A DNA stretch of 64,000 bases, taken from contig NZ_LT630003.1 of NCBI RefSeq assembly GCF_900105615.1, forward strand, positions 4,228,501 to 4,292,500. The letters are read 5' to 3'. Both the position numbers and the translations under genes were made by a program. The notes under the pieces were generated by a model. The model saw only the letters and a program-made list of their open reading frames with translations, was not told where the DNA came from and searched no databases. Shown here one piece after another: positions 1 through 9,427 of the stretch (position 1 is the stretch's first letter; each line of letters opens with the position of its first letter). The DNA comes from Lacrimispora sphenoides JCM 1415. Lineage in GTDB: Bacteria > Bacillota > Clostridia > Lachnospirales > Lachnospiraceae.

Positions 1-846
<846 letters not shown>

Positions 847-935
847 TTCCTTTCTTAAACTGTCTTCCCCTTTATATATTACCAGATTTACAGATTGTAC
901 TCCTAAATATACAATATAGCAGAGGTCTACCGTGT

Positions 936-964
936 ATCATACTTTCATATGCGGAAATTGTCAA
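936..964 (-). promoter_or_regulatory. Sigma-A promoter of the F-type ATP synthase operon
   Basis: On the minus strand a perfect TTGACA (959-964) is followed by a 17-base spacer and TATGAT (936-941). Transcription would start near 929, giving a leader of about 80 bases before atpB. Confidence 0.8.
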
Positions 965-1345
965 CTTTTTGCAAATTTCATAACATCTTATTAATGCCCT
1001 TATTGTTTGAACATTTGAGACAATTTTTCGCTTGAATTTCTAAAATTATTATTAATTTTTTAACTTAATTTATGTCTAAATCTTAAATATATTTGTTTTT
1101 AGCGTATTTTTCTAGGTTTTATGTAGAATTTTTTTCTAATAATTTGTGTAATTTGACTATGTTTTTTTTACTTTTTTATATTTAACCGTCATTAGTACCT
1201 AACACAATCAAAAATTGATAAGGATCGATAGGGAAAAAAGATATGCTCCCAACCATTCCTTCTAATATGGCTATCAAATCCTACAAATAACTTGTAAAAT
1301 TATTTTCCTGCTTTTTATGGCTTTCTTCCTATTAAAATAGGAATA
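965..1345. other. Intergenic AT-rich stretch, nothing recognised
   Basis: This stretch lies between the atp promoter and the hydrolase promoter. It is very AT-rich with long T and A runs. I see no open reading frame with a ribosome-binding site, no strong hairpin, and no cluster of DnaA boxes that would suggest an origin. Confidence 0.5.
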
Positions 1346-1352
1346 ATTCTGG

Positions 1353-1358
1353 TATAAT
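1353..1358 (+). promoter_or_regulatory. -10 box of the alpha/beta hydrolase promoter
   Basis: A perfect TATAAT lies 40 bases before the hydrolase start. No good -35 box is found 16-18 bases upstream. Confidence 0.55.
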
Positions 1359-1398
1359 AAGGGAAATGCAAAACCAATGTATCAAAGGAGGTATTTCT

Positions 1399-2208
1399 AT
1401 GGGAGAAATAATTTCTTCATTTGACGGAACCAAACTGTTTTTAAATAGGGAAGTTCCAGAGGCAGTCCGGGGAGCAGCCGTCATTGTCCACGGATTATGT
1501 GAACATCAGGGAAGATATGATTACGTTGCTGAGCAGCTTCACAAAGCCGGGATCGCAACCTACCGCTTCGATCACAGGGGTCACGGACGTTCTGATGGGG
1601 AACGGACCCACTATGAAGACTTCCATGAACTGCTTGATGACACTAATGTAGTGGTGGACATGGCAATCATGGAACATCCGGATACCCCGGTGTTTTTAAT
1701 CGGCCACAGCATGGGAGGCTTCACCGTTTCCTTATACGGCGCAAAATATCCGGACAAGAAACTTCGGGGCATCATCACCAGCGGCGCATTGACAAAGGAT
1801 AATATGGGGCTGATAAGCGGTGTTCCAGGAGGCCTGGATCCCCACACCAAGCTTCCCAATGAACTGGGAGCAGGCGTATGCTCCGTAGCCGAAGTCGTTG
1901 ACTGGTACGGCAAGGATCCCTATAACTCAAAAACTTTTACTTCCGGCTTATGCTACGCCCTCTGCCAGGGAATTGCCTGGTTTGAAGAGGCAGTGAAAAG
2001 GTTTGAGTATCCCATCCTCATGCTTCACGGAGAAAAGGATGGATTGGTAAGCGTTCAGGACACTTATGAATTCTTCGCCGCCGCACCATCAAAAGATAAG
2101 CAGATGAAGATCTATGGAGGATTATTCCACGAGATCTTTAATGAATACTGCAGGGATGAAGTCATTAATGATGTCCTGCACTGGATTGAGGCACGGATTG
2201 CCCTTTAA
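1399..2208 (+). CDS. Alpha/beta hydrolase, monoacylglycerol lipase / lysophospholipase type
   Basis: A 269-residue cytosolic serine hydrolase. The start at 1399 is chosen because AAAGGAGG lies 7 bases before it; an ATG at 1366 has no ribosome-binding site. The nucleophile elbow GHSMGG places the catalytic Ser at about residue 104; the acid is probably Asp214 (HGEKD) and the base His244 (GGLFHE). An oxyanion-hole HG motif is near residue 31 and HRGHGRSDG near 59-67, both typical of the PldB/MGLL group. The likely substrate is a monoacylglycerol or lysophospholipid, but specificity cannot be read from sequence. It is a single-gene unit ending in a shared terminator. Confidence 0.85.
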   Translation: MGEIISSFDGTKLFLNREVPEAVRGAAVIVHGLCEHQGRYDYVAEQLHKAGIATYRFDHRGHGRSDGERTHYEDFHELLDDTNVVVDMAIMEHPDTPVFLIGHSMGGFTVSLYGAKYPDKKLRGIITSGALTKDNMGLISGVPGGLDPHTKLPNELGAGVCSVAEVVDWYGKDPYNSKTFTSGLCYALCQGIAWFEEAVKRFEYPILMLHGEKDGLVSVQDTYEFFAAAPSKDKQMKIYGGLFHEIFNEYCRDEVINDVLHWIEARIAL

Positions 2209-2245
2209 GATAAGTATACCATCATTTTCAGCCTTAGACCATTGC

Positions 2246-2284
2246 AAAAAAGCAGCGTTTTTCCTAATCGGATAACGCTGCTTT
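2246..2284. terminator. Bidirectional terminator between convergent genes
   Basis: Arms AAAGCAGCGTT and AACGCTGCTTT enclose a short loop. A six-base A run on the left gives a T run for the minus-strand lyase gene, and TCTCTCT follows on the plus side for the hydrolase. Confidence 0.8.
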
Positions 2285-2312
2285 CTCTCTTATATTCCTT
2301 TTCTGTTCTTCT

Positions 2313-4331
2313 CTACCAGTGTAGTACCGTGCCTCCCACTTTCTGCTTTTCCGTATCAAATACCATCACCGTTCCAAGTCCCTTCACGCCTCCTGCTGTA
2401 AGCAGGTCTGTGGAATCTCCGATATCTCGGTGGGCCAAAATAACCACATAGTTCTTTCCTTTCCAGCCAATAGATACCGCCTCCGCATCAGAAGGATCTA
2501 AGGGAACCGATGGGTCCGCGCCAAATACAGGAAGAAGAGAAAGCTCCGGAGATTTGTAGTTCTTCTTTTCCCCCCCTGATACAACAGTAATAATAGAGGA
2601 AAAACCATCTGCTTCTTTACCGGTCAAAAGCTGCCTTCCCGTTTCCATCTGGTTATAATTTCTGGATATCCGGCCATCTGACAGCTTCATCTCACACCCC
2701 TGTGTAAGAACTGTTAATTCCCCGTCTGTCCTGCTGCCGCAATAACGAACGGTGCATCCGGACCTGGAAACCTTTCCCTGGTTGTTAAAATGAAAAAGCT
2801 GCTGGTATGTGTGCTTTTCCCTGGAGAAAAACTCGTCAGCGATCAGATAAAGATCCGTATCAATTGCCAGTACTTTTCTGGTGATCCACACATTTCCCTC
2901 TTCTCCATTTAAATATCCACCGTGGCTTCCCTGGATATAGCGGTACCCGTCCTTTTTCTTATAACCTCCAAAATATGCAGCAGACATCTGATCCACGCCC
3001 CAGGCATCCCGGCACTTTAGATAGTCACGGCCGTCAATCAGGGGAACATTGTGGCCTAAGGCGCTTTTAAACCAGGTTCTTGCTTCACCAGGCACATAAT
3101 GATAACGCCCTGTGTCCATGAGGATATCTTCTCCGTTGATCACAAGGTCCACATGCAGCTTGTCAGAATGGCCGTGGCCTCCTCCCAGGAATCCGCAGCG
3201 GAAGTGGAAATAATCCGCATTTTCATCCCAGCCGGACCGGACAAAAAGATTTCCGGTACTTTCCATAACCCTGTCTAAAAAATCCGGTTCCTTTGCAATT
3301 AGCTTTCCATAGCCCTCGATTCCTTCTTTTAAAAAGTCCCATGCTCCGTCATAATCCATTTTGTCATAAGCACAGAATTTCAGCATCGGATCTGAAAACA
3401 GCCAGGCGCTTTGAGTCAGTAAGTCCCTGATATCGGTTTCATCACTGTCTCCCTGCATGGGCTGGCAATGGTTTGGCTTTTTCCAAGCAGCATTTGCATA
3501 GGCCATCTGCCTTACTTTCTCCATCCTTTTCCTTGAAAGCTTAATTCCGTAGCGCTTAGCCAACCGCATCACTTCCAGATAGCAATGAAACACCTCATTA
3601 TGATACATAGGGGATTGCTCCCAGTGTACTCCGTCATCGGCGATCTGCACTTCTATCTCTTCACTAAGGCGCATAAGCGCTGCGTCCAGATATTCTCTTG
3701 TCCGGTCACTGATAGGAAGTGCCAGTGCGATCTCCATAAGGCCCCGGTTTTCAATAACTCCCCAGTTGCTCTTGATCTGGAAATGTTTATAGGTAGTCAT
3801 AAGGTATTCTGCATGAACGGTGAGACAGTCCATATATGCTTTCACAAGCCTGTCATCTACAGAGGGGCTGTCTTTAAAATAGCCCATGGCCTTTACCCAG
3901 GTTTCAGCCCTTATACCGGCTTCAATGCTCCTCCATGTGGTTTGCTTGGTTTCTTCAGTAAGAGGATTGTTTTTTATCCAGGAATCTAATAGCTCTGCAA
4001 AAGTCTCTGCATACTTTTCATCACCAGTCATGGCATATGCCTGTCCCAGGCATATAAAGAACTGGTGGCGGTTGAACTGAAAGATAAATTCCGGGTCATC
4101 TCCCGGCATGTAGTCCCAAACTACTTCCTGATCAAAATGAACCGGCTCATAGGTCCGCTCCATATCCCACCGCAAATCAAACAAAAACGTATGCTCTATT
4201 GCATCATCTGCAATACGAAGGATATGATTCACTTCCTCCGGCCAATTCCTTAGGCAGTAATCTGTGACCCATGCCTTATCCTCGCCGTTAATATAATTAT
4301 TCCGGTTTTCAAAATACTGTTCCTTTGACAT
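2313..4331 (-). CDS. Heparinase II/III-like polysaccharide lyase
   Basis: A 672-residue protein without a signal peptide, so it probably acts in the cytosol on imported oligosaccharides. The N-terminal half is a helical (alpha/alpha) domain containing SNWGVIENRGL (about 188-198) and DGVHWEQSPMYH (about 233-244), the usual place of the catalytic Asn, His and Tyr. The C-terminal half is the heparinase II/III beta-sandwich with GHGHSDKLHVDL (385-396) and MDTGRY (405-410). Members of this superfamily cleave uronate-containing glycosaminoglycans or alginate by beta-elimination; the substrate here is unknown. The ATG follows GAGGTGG. No sulfatase or glycuronyl hydrolase lies nearby. Confidence 0.83.
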   Translation of the reverse strand: MSKEQYFENRNNYINGEDKAWVTDYCLRNWPEEVNHILRIADDAIEHTFLFDLRWDMERTYEPVHFDQEVVWDYMPGDDPEFIFQFNRHQFFICLGQAYAMTGDEKYAETFAELLDSWIKNNPLTEETKQTTWRSIEAGIRAETWVKAMGYFKDSPSVDDRLVKAYMDCLTVHAEYLMTTYKHFQIKSNWGVIENRGLMEIALALPISDRTREYLDAALMRLSEEIEVQIADDGVHWEQSPMYHNEVFHCYLEVMRLAKRYGIKLSRKRMEKVRQMAYANAAWKKPNHCQPMQGDSDETDIRDLLTQSAWLFSDPMLKFCAYDKMDYDGAWDFLKEGIEGYGKLIAKEPDFLDRVMESTGNLFVRSGWDENADYFHFRCGFLGGGHGHSDKLHVDLVINGEDILMDTGRYHYVPGEARTWFKSALGHNVPLIDGRDYLKCRDAWGVDQMSAAYFGGYKKKDGYRYIQGSHGGYLNGEEGNVWITRKVLAIDTDLYLIADEFFSREKHTYQQLFHFNNQGKVSRSGCTVRYCGSRTDGELTVLTQGCEMKLSDGRISRNYNQMETGRQLLTGKEADGFSSIITVVSGGEKKNYKSPELSLLPVFGADPSVPLDPSDAEAVSIGWKGKNYVVILAHRDIGDSTDLLTAGGVKGLGTVMVFDTEKQKVGGTVLHW

Positions 4332-4468
4332 CTGGTTCCACCTCTTCCGTAATAGATTATTTTAATAGTTACCATAATTATAATGGAAGAAACGGATAAA
4401 TGGAATAAACGATTTTCAGATTCATATTCTTTTTTTAGATTTTTAATATGATAGAATTGGGTGAAATC

Positions 4469-5257
4469 TTATACGTTCAGCCACCACTCCTTAGGAATTG
4501 TTTCCAATTCTATGATGCAATTAATCTGGTGGGACAACACATCTTTTGTCACCTCATATACTGCATTAGCATCGCACAGAATACAGGCGGCATCGCCAAA
4601 ACAGGTCTTAACTGCTGCCTTTCTGTCGTAGAAAGCCTGTTCCAGTTTTGTGTAATTATCAGAAATATGATCCGTAACAGGATTGTCATGACAGTGCATA
4701 AAGGAGGGCTTAATCTGATTGCCTGGCATGACTATCTTAAAATAAGTAGGTACCTTGGTCAGGCGCTCCGGTACATCTAAATGCTCTTCCACGCAATGTA
4801 TAAAAGTATTTCGCTCGTGACCAACCCCAAGAAGCAGGATTTTACCATTTCTATCTTTTAAACGATCATAGCAGCCACCTGGCGGACAGGGCGTTGTCCG
4901 GTTTTCTTCCCCCTCAATAAATGCCATGCTATCCTTTCCGTACACTGCTACACTATGGGTTGGATGTAAGGATCGAAGTATTCCTTTCCGTCTCATAAAA
5001 AGATTGGGTAAAATTCCTACGCAAGCCGGTTCTATTCGTGGATCATATACATTGTGGTATTCTGACATGGCAGCCCATGTATGAGTGGGCAGTATAAGCA
5101 GGCCGTCAGACATATATTCCATAAAAGCATCAAGTACGGTATCCGCCCCACCTTCAACCTCTCCGATTGCCTTCATGGATGAGTGCAGGAGCAAAGTGTC
5201 ATGGGGCATAATTCCCATTTCTTTTAAATTCTGCTTTAGATCTTGTCTTGTATACAT
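4469..5257 (-). CDS. AAC(3)-family aminoglycoside N-acetyltransferase-like protein
   Basis: A 262-residue cytosolic acetyl-CoA-dependent acetyltransferase of the AAC(3)/YokD family. Family motifs are present: LLHSSMKAIG (23-32), LPTHT (56-60), SLHPTHSVAVYG (96-107) and LGVGHERNTFIH (143-154), whose histidines line the acetyl-CoA and antibiotic sites. Known members acetylate the 3-amino group of 2-deoxystreptamine aminoglycosides, but many chromosomal homologues in clostridia have no proven resistance role. It stands alone, read the same way as the lyase downstream with a 137-base gap. The ribosome-binding site is GAAAGG. Confidence 0.85.
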   Translation of the reverse strand: MYTRQDLKQNLKEMGIMPHDTLLLHSSMKAIGEVEGGADTVLDAFMEYMSDGLLILPTHTWAAMSEYHNVYDPRIEPACVGILPNLFMRRKGILRSLHPTHSVAVYGKDSMAFIEGEENRTTPCPPGGCYDRLKDRNGKILLLGVGHERNTFIHCVEEHLDVPERLTKVPTYFKIVMPGNQIKPSFMHCHDNPVTDHISDNYTKLEQAFYDRKAAVKTCFGDAACILCDANAVYEVTKDVLSHQINCIIELETIPKEWWLNV

Positions 5258-5547
5258 AATAACGCCTTTCTATTTCCAAATAGATTAATATCATCCTGTC
5301 TATTATCATAAAAATTATGACATGATTTTTCCAGTTAGTCTAATTTAAATGAAAATAATTTGATTCCCATGCATCAGTTTCACAAACATGATGTCCGGAT
5401 GGGCGTGAGATTTTCCATTTAATCTATATCATAAACCCATTCCATTTGGCATTTCTCAAAAGTACTACCGTCCGTTTAATATCACCATGGCACTGGTATT
5501 GCTCTGGTGTGCCGTATCGCTGGCATTCGATATATAAGGAGATCAAG
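5258..5547. other. Intergenic stretch, nothing recognised
   Basis: This region is upstream of the acetyltransferase. No convincing reading frame or strong promoter is seen. Very short open stretches, such as one from about 5490 on the plus strand, lack a ribosome-binding site. Confidence 0.4.
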
Positions 5548-5581
5548 TAACCCCCTAGAGATGTTCATCTCTAGGGGGTTA
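5548..5581. terminator. Perfect 15-bp hairpin, probable terminator
   Basis: Arms TAACCCCCTAGAGAT and ATCTCTAGGGGGTTA enclose the loop GTTC with no mismatch. No long T run follows on either strand. The right end overlaps the stop codon of the small frame 5579-5683, so it probably ends that transcript. Confidence 0.6.
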
Positions 5582-5683
5582 TTGGGGCTGACTGTCACTC
5601 TCATCTCGGTCTAACCATTTGTGTATGTAGCAGCTAAATGCATTCACCGTAACCGAAACTATTCCGTAGATTAAGTATTGCAA
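5579..5683 (-). CDS. Small membrane-peptide gene or its remnant (34 aa)
   Basis: The minus strand encodes 34 residues from a TTG: a hydrophobic stretch (LIYGIVSV...) followed by the polar tail YIHKWLDRDESDSQPQ. The tail pattern KWLDRD resembles short hydrophobic peptides that recur near mobile DNA in clostridia, but I cannot name the family with certainty. No Shine-Dalgarno sequence precedes the TTG, so it may be decayed. The perfect hairpin 5548-5581 covers its stop codon. Confidence 0.33.
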   Translation of the reverse strand: MQYLIYGIVSVTVNAFSCYIHKWLDRDESDSQPQ

Positions 5684-5764
5684 GTTGAAAAATCTATGAC
5701 AGGGTGCCTGTTGCAGCTTGCGTTCATTCCATTTTCCAGCCACATCCTCAGCTTTTCATCAAAC

Positions 5765-6568
5765 TCACTCATTTCGATCAATCCAGCCTTCCTGGAACAG
5801 CACTGCCTCCATGAATTCCTTAGGAGAGCTCCCGGTCATCTTTTTAAAAACAACACCGAAATATTTATAATCTGAGAACCCGCATTTGATAGATATATCA
5901 TTCAACGTATTCTCCTTTTCCTTCATAAGCTCCATCGCCTTCTGTACGCGATAACGGATCAGATATTCGTTAAATGTCATGCCTGTCTCTGATTTGAATT
6001 TCTTGACAATAAATGACTCGCTGTAGTGAAAATGCCTTACTATATCCTGTATCAATATCTTACGGCTGTAATTATTTTCAATATATTGCAATAAGCTCTT
6101 TATCAATGACTCCATAACCACATTTGTTTCCGTTTTCCTGATAAGAGTCTGGTTTAACAAGCTATCAGACTGAATTGTTTTCGTTAAGTATACTTCCCGC
6201 ACCCTGCAGTGGTTCTTTGCCTGATCAACTGCACGTTTCAGCTCTGTAGCACTTAATGGTTTTATCAAGTAAGAAATGACGCCCAGATCAATCGCCTTTT
6301 TTGCATATTGAAATTCAGAGTATCCCGTAAGAATAATTGCGGAATAACTTAATCCGCTAGTACGGGCAAGCATCTCCAAACCACCCACCACGGGCATAGA
6401 GATGTCAGCAAGCACGATATCTGGCTGCAGCCTCTCTATCATATCTATTCCCTCTATTCCATCGCCGGCTTCTCCTACCACGCAGCAGTCCATTTCCGCC
6501 CAGGGCACAGAATAAACCAGTCCTTTCCTGATCATTTCTTCATCTTCCGCTATCAGCACCTTATACAT
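5765..6568 (-). CDS. Response regulator, AraC type (YesN/HptR-like)
   Basis: A 267-residue cytosolic regulator. The receiver domain (1-120) has the acidic pair near residues 9-10, the phosphoacceptor Asp55 (LADISMP) and the conserved Lys in the SYLIKP motif. The C-terminal 100 residues form an AraC/XylS double helix-turn-helix ending SSPKEFMEAVL. The ATG at 6568 is preferred over an in-frame TTG six bases upstream; AAAGGA precedes it. It starts just inside the end of the kinase gene, so the two are translationally coupled. The neighbouring binding protein and kinase suggest it activates the importer encoded at 9428-14392. This is inferred by analogy with HptR. Confidence 0.88.
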   Translation of the reverse strand: MYKVLIAEDEEMIRKGLVYSVPWAEMDCCVVGEAGDGIEGIDMIERLQPDIVLADISMPVVGGLEMLARTSGLSYSAIILTGYSEFQYAKKAIDLGVISYLIKPLSATELKRAVDQAKNHCRVREVYLTKTIQSDSLLNQTLIRKTETNVVMESLIKSLLQYIENNYSRKILIQDIVRHFHYSESFIVKKFKSETGMTFNEYLIRYRVQKAMELMKEKENTLNDISIKCGFSDYKYFGVVFKKMTGSSPKEFMEAVLFQEGWIDRNE

Positions 6569-6570
6569 AT

Positions 6571-8271
6571 TCAACAGTCCTTTACTCCTGCCTGCACCTT
6601 CACCACAATCTGAAGCCCCTCGTTTTCCAATCTCCTTATCAGGATACCGCTTTCTCCGCTATATTTTAAATACAGCCTTCTCGCAATATTCTTAAGCCCC
6701 CTGTGCTCAGGGTCTGGCCCCTCTGATAGCAGACCAGCATTCAATCTCTCGACCTCTTCCTGAGTCATTCCGCTTCCATCATCTGTTACGGACAGATACA
6801 ACACCTCACCCTGCGTATAGCCATCCACCCATATATGCAATTTCTGCCGATTTTTAAAGCCATGCTTAATAGAGTTCTCCACCAGTGTTAATAGTATGAG
6901 TTTCGGCAGCCGGCAATCAAGGCAACTGGTCTCGGGTGCAATTTCATAGAACAGTCTATCTCCATAACGGTACTTTTGAATTTTCAGATAACTTTCCAAA
7001 TACTCCAGATCTTTACTCAAAAATACCTCTTCTTCCGTACAATCAATACTGTATCGCAGGATGCGGGTAAGGTTTAATATAATACTGTCCGCCGCCTCTG
7101 TATCAAAGATAAATGCATTGCGTAGATTTTCCAACGTATTATATAAAAAATGCGGATTGATCTGAGCGGTGAGCTGATTGATTTCTGCCTGTTTCTTCAA
7201 ATTCAGCAATTCCATATTGCGTGCGTTAAGCGCCTGTATGCTGTCCAGCATCTGATTGATATGCTCGCCCACCACTGCAAACTCATCGCCTGTATCCATG
7301 GAAATTCTATGATCTGAAGCACCACCCGAGATAATATTGATTTCGCTTACCAATTTCTTCACTGCATGTGCATTTTCAAAAGCCATTGCCTGTGACATCC
7401 CCATAGTCAGCTGCAACAGGCTCGCTCCCATTAGCAATATGATTGCTCCCGTCAGGAAATAAAGGGCATAGCTTTTCGGGAAGTACACCAGGGAATAAAT
7501 GATTATTTTTTCACCATACATACCGGTGGTTATAATATAGCGCCCATCTTCCCAGGTAATAATTCCCCTTGTCTTCTCCGGATAAAATTTACGCTTCCCT
7601 TCGGTAATATTCTGGCGGTTGGTATAAATCACCCTGCCAAGAGAATCCGTAATTACTCCGTCAAAATTTGCTTTCGCCAGCTGATGTTCCCAACTCACGC
7701 CTGATAAGTACAAACTCATAAATCCAATAATGTGTTCCTCATCAAAAACCGGATGAGAAATAACAAGCTCCGGCTTTTCTCCCTTTATATAATATACGCT
7801 GATATATGGCTCCCCATCCTTACAGGAAACCAGCTCATCACAAACTGCCCGGTTAAAGCTGCTTTTATGCATATTAAGATCCGTGTAATGAAAACTGCTA
7901 TATGCAATTGTTTTATCGATATCGCTTACGATTAAATTCGCCTCCATTGTCCAGGAGGCATTTAGTTCGTACAGAGGATAGGATAAAATTACGGCCTCAT
8001 CTTCATTCTGGATTGCAATTTTACATAATTCATTTGTCTCTTTGCTGGTGATAAAAGAAGCGGCCCGCCTGTATACGTTATCAAATGCCTCCCTGTAAAC
8101 CAACAAATTCTTATCTGCATTTTTATAGGAGGTCATGAGAGGAATCAACGATATCCCAATAGAAAACAACAGTGCGCATACCGTTACGATCACAAATATG
8201 CGGCGGTAAACAAGTTTCTGCAGCCTGTCCTGAAATGAAACGTATCTTGATACCTCTATCTCCCTACTCAT
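6571..8271 (-). CDS. Sensor histidine kinase, YesM/HptS type
   Basis: A 566-residue membrane kinase. A first helix near residues 25-50, a large extracellular sensor domain (about 50-265), a second helix near 270-295 and a HAMP-like linker precede the His_kinase domain. The phosphoacceptor is in QINPHFLYNTLENLRN, the signature of the YesM (LytS-like) class, and the C-terminal ATPase domain has VENSIKHG and DDGSGM. ATG 8271 is chosen; GAGG lies 9 bases upstream and the frame overlaps the end of the binding-protein gene by 8 bases. This tight coupling with an extracytoplasmic binding protein fits a three-part sensor. Confidence 0.88.
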   Translation of the reverse strand: MSREIEVSRYVSFQDRLQKLVYRRIFVIVTVCALLFSIGISLIPLMTSYKNADKNLLVYREAFDNVYRRAASFITSKETNELCKIAIQNEDEAVILSYPLYELNASWTMEANLIVSDIDKTIAYSSFHYTDLNMHKSSFNRAVCDELVSCKDGEPYISVYYIKGEKPELVISHPVFDEEHIIGFMSLYLSGVSWEHQLAKANFDGVITDSLGRVIYTNRQNITEGKRKFYPEKTRGIITWEDGRYIITTGMYGEKIIIYSLVYFPKSYALYFLTGAIILLMGASLLQLTMGMSQAMAFENAHAVKKLVSEINIISGGASDHRISMDTGDEFAVVGEHINQMLDSIQALNARNMELLNLKKQAEINQLTAQINPHFLYNTLENLRNAFIFDTEAADSIILNLTRILRYSIDCTEEEVFLSKDLEYLESYLKIQKYRYGDRLFYEIAPETSCLDCRLPKLILLTLVENSIKHGFKNRQKLHIWVDGYTQGEVLYLSVTDDGSGMTQEEVERLNAGLLSEGPDPEHRGLKNIARRLYLKYSGESGILIRRLENEGLQIVVKVQAGVKDC

Positions 8272-9331
8272 TTTCTGATACCTCAATCAGAGATTCCCTA
8301 TACCTTTTTTTTAATTCAGTTTTGCTTTTACTATAGGATTCAAAATCTGGCAATACAGAAGGAATAGAATCTTTGCTGCTTAAATAACCACTGATCTGTG
8401 CAACGATTCTGACCGGTCTCGCAGTCAGAACCGTACCAAATATATCCTGCATATCCTTACTGATCAGAAAATCTATAAAAAGTTCCGCATACTCCAGATG
8501 TGGCGCATCATTTAAAATAGCAGCATTTTTTGTCATGAACAGACTGCCTTCCACAGGATAAACAATGGCAATATCAGCGCCCTCCTTAATCAGACTGGCG
8601 CAAACCTCGTCATAGGCCAGACCAGCCACATACTTTCCTTTTGCCACGCCCGAATATACCTCTTCCGCAGACAGCTGTACCTTGGACTGCTCCAGGAGAG
8701 ATTTATAAAAATCCCATGCAGTTTCACTGTTACTCCCCCCTGTAATTTCAAGTATGTTTATCATATGAGAAAATCCCATCATTGAATAATAGGGATCAGA
8801 CATCGCGATCCTGCCAGCCAGTTCGGGCTTTAAAAGGTCGGTATAACCTGTAATATCAATATCTCTTGCCAGAGTTTTATTTACAACGATGCAGTTTCCA
8901 GAGAGAAGATAGACCGTAGAAAAACCATTTTCCTGTTGATATGAAACTGATATGTATTGATGATTCTTGGAAACATATCTCTGAAAAAGAGCCTCATTCC
9001 CATACAGTTCTAAAGGCGACACTCCCATCAGAACATCAACAGAAGGCATACCTTTACCATCCTTTAGTGTTGTTATAAGTTCCTCATTTTCTCCTGTAAC
9101 CAGCTTAACCGGTATATTATACTTTTCTTCAAATAGAGAGAGGACACAGTCCATAAACTCCGTGCGCTCAGAAGAATAAACAACTAATTCTTCCTTTTCA
9201 CCCGATTCGGACCTTTTTAAATTTGGCAGTGGATTAATCAGATAAATCATGATCACAGCCGATGCCAAAACTGAAAGAAAAAGCAAATGAGCGAACCACC
9301 TTTTAAAAACCATGTTGGTTTCTTCCATCAT
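8264..9331 (-). CDS. Membrane-anchored solute-binding protein, HptA/PgtC-like sensor component
   Basis: A 355-residue protein of the Fe3+/sugar-phosphate binding-protein superfamily (AfuA type). An N-terminal uncleaved-looking helix (about 10-32) anchors it outside the membrane; there is no lipobox cysteine. The mature part starts ELVVYSSERTEF and has two alpha/beta lobes. Its gene overlaps the kinase gene rather than lying with the ABC genes, and a second, lipoprotein-type binding protein (13328-14392) serves the importer. It is therefore more likely the ligand-sensing subunit of the kinase, as HptA is for HptS and PgtC for PgtB. The ligand, perhaps a phosphorylated sugar, is inferred. Confidence 0.75.
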   Translation of the reverse strand: MMEETNMVFKRWFAHLLFLSVLASAVIMIYLINPLPNLKRSESGEKEELVVYSSERTEFMDCVLSLFEEKYNIPVKLVTGENEELITTLKDGKGMPSVDVLMGVSPLELYGNEALFQRYVSKNHQYISVSYQQENGFSTVYLLSGNCIVVNKTLARDIDITGYTDLLKPELAGRIAMSDPYYSMMGFSHMINILEITGGSNSETAWDFYKSLLEQSKVQLSAEEVYSGVAKGKYVAGLAYDEVCASLIKEGADIAIVYPVEGSLFMTKNAAILNDAPHLEYAELFIDFLISKDMQDIFGTVLTARPVRIVAQISGYLSSKDSIPSVLPDFESYSKSKTELKKRYRESLIEVSENE

Positions 9332-9381
9332 ACATCACCTGTGCATAATCTTAACATATGCACCATTATTTGTCGATAATA

Positions 9382-9412
9382 TCAGGCGGATTCCCACAGG
9401 GACTCCGCCTGA
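9382..9412. terminator. Hairpin between transporter and sensor genes
   Basis: Arms TCAGGCGGA and TCCGCCTGA with an inner TCCC/GGGA pair. No T run follows on the minus strand, so it is more likely a processing or attenuation site that lowers expression of the sensor genes than a full terminator. Confidence 0.5.
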
Positions 9413-9427
9413 AAATCAGATGTATCT

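Noticed and set aside
965..1345. AT-rich region as a replication origin
   Set aside because: No DnaA-box cluster or replication genes.
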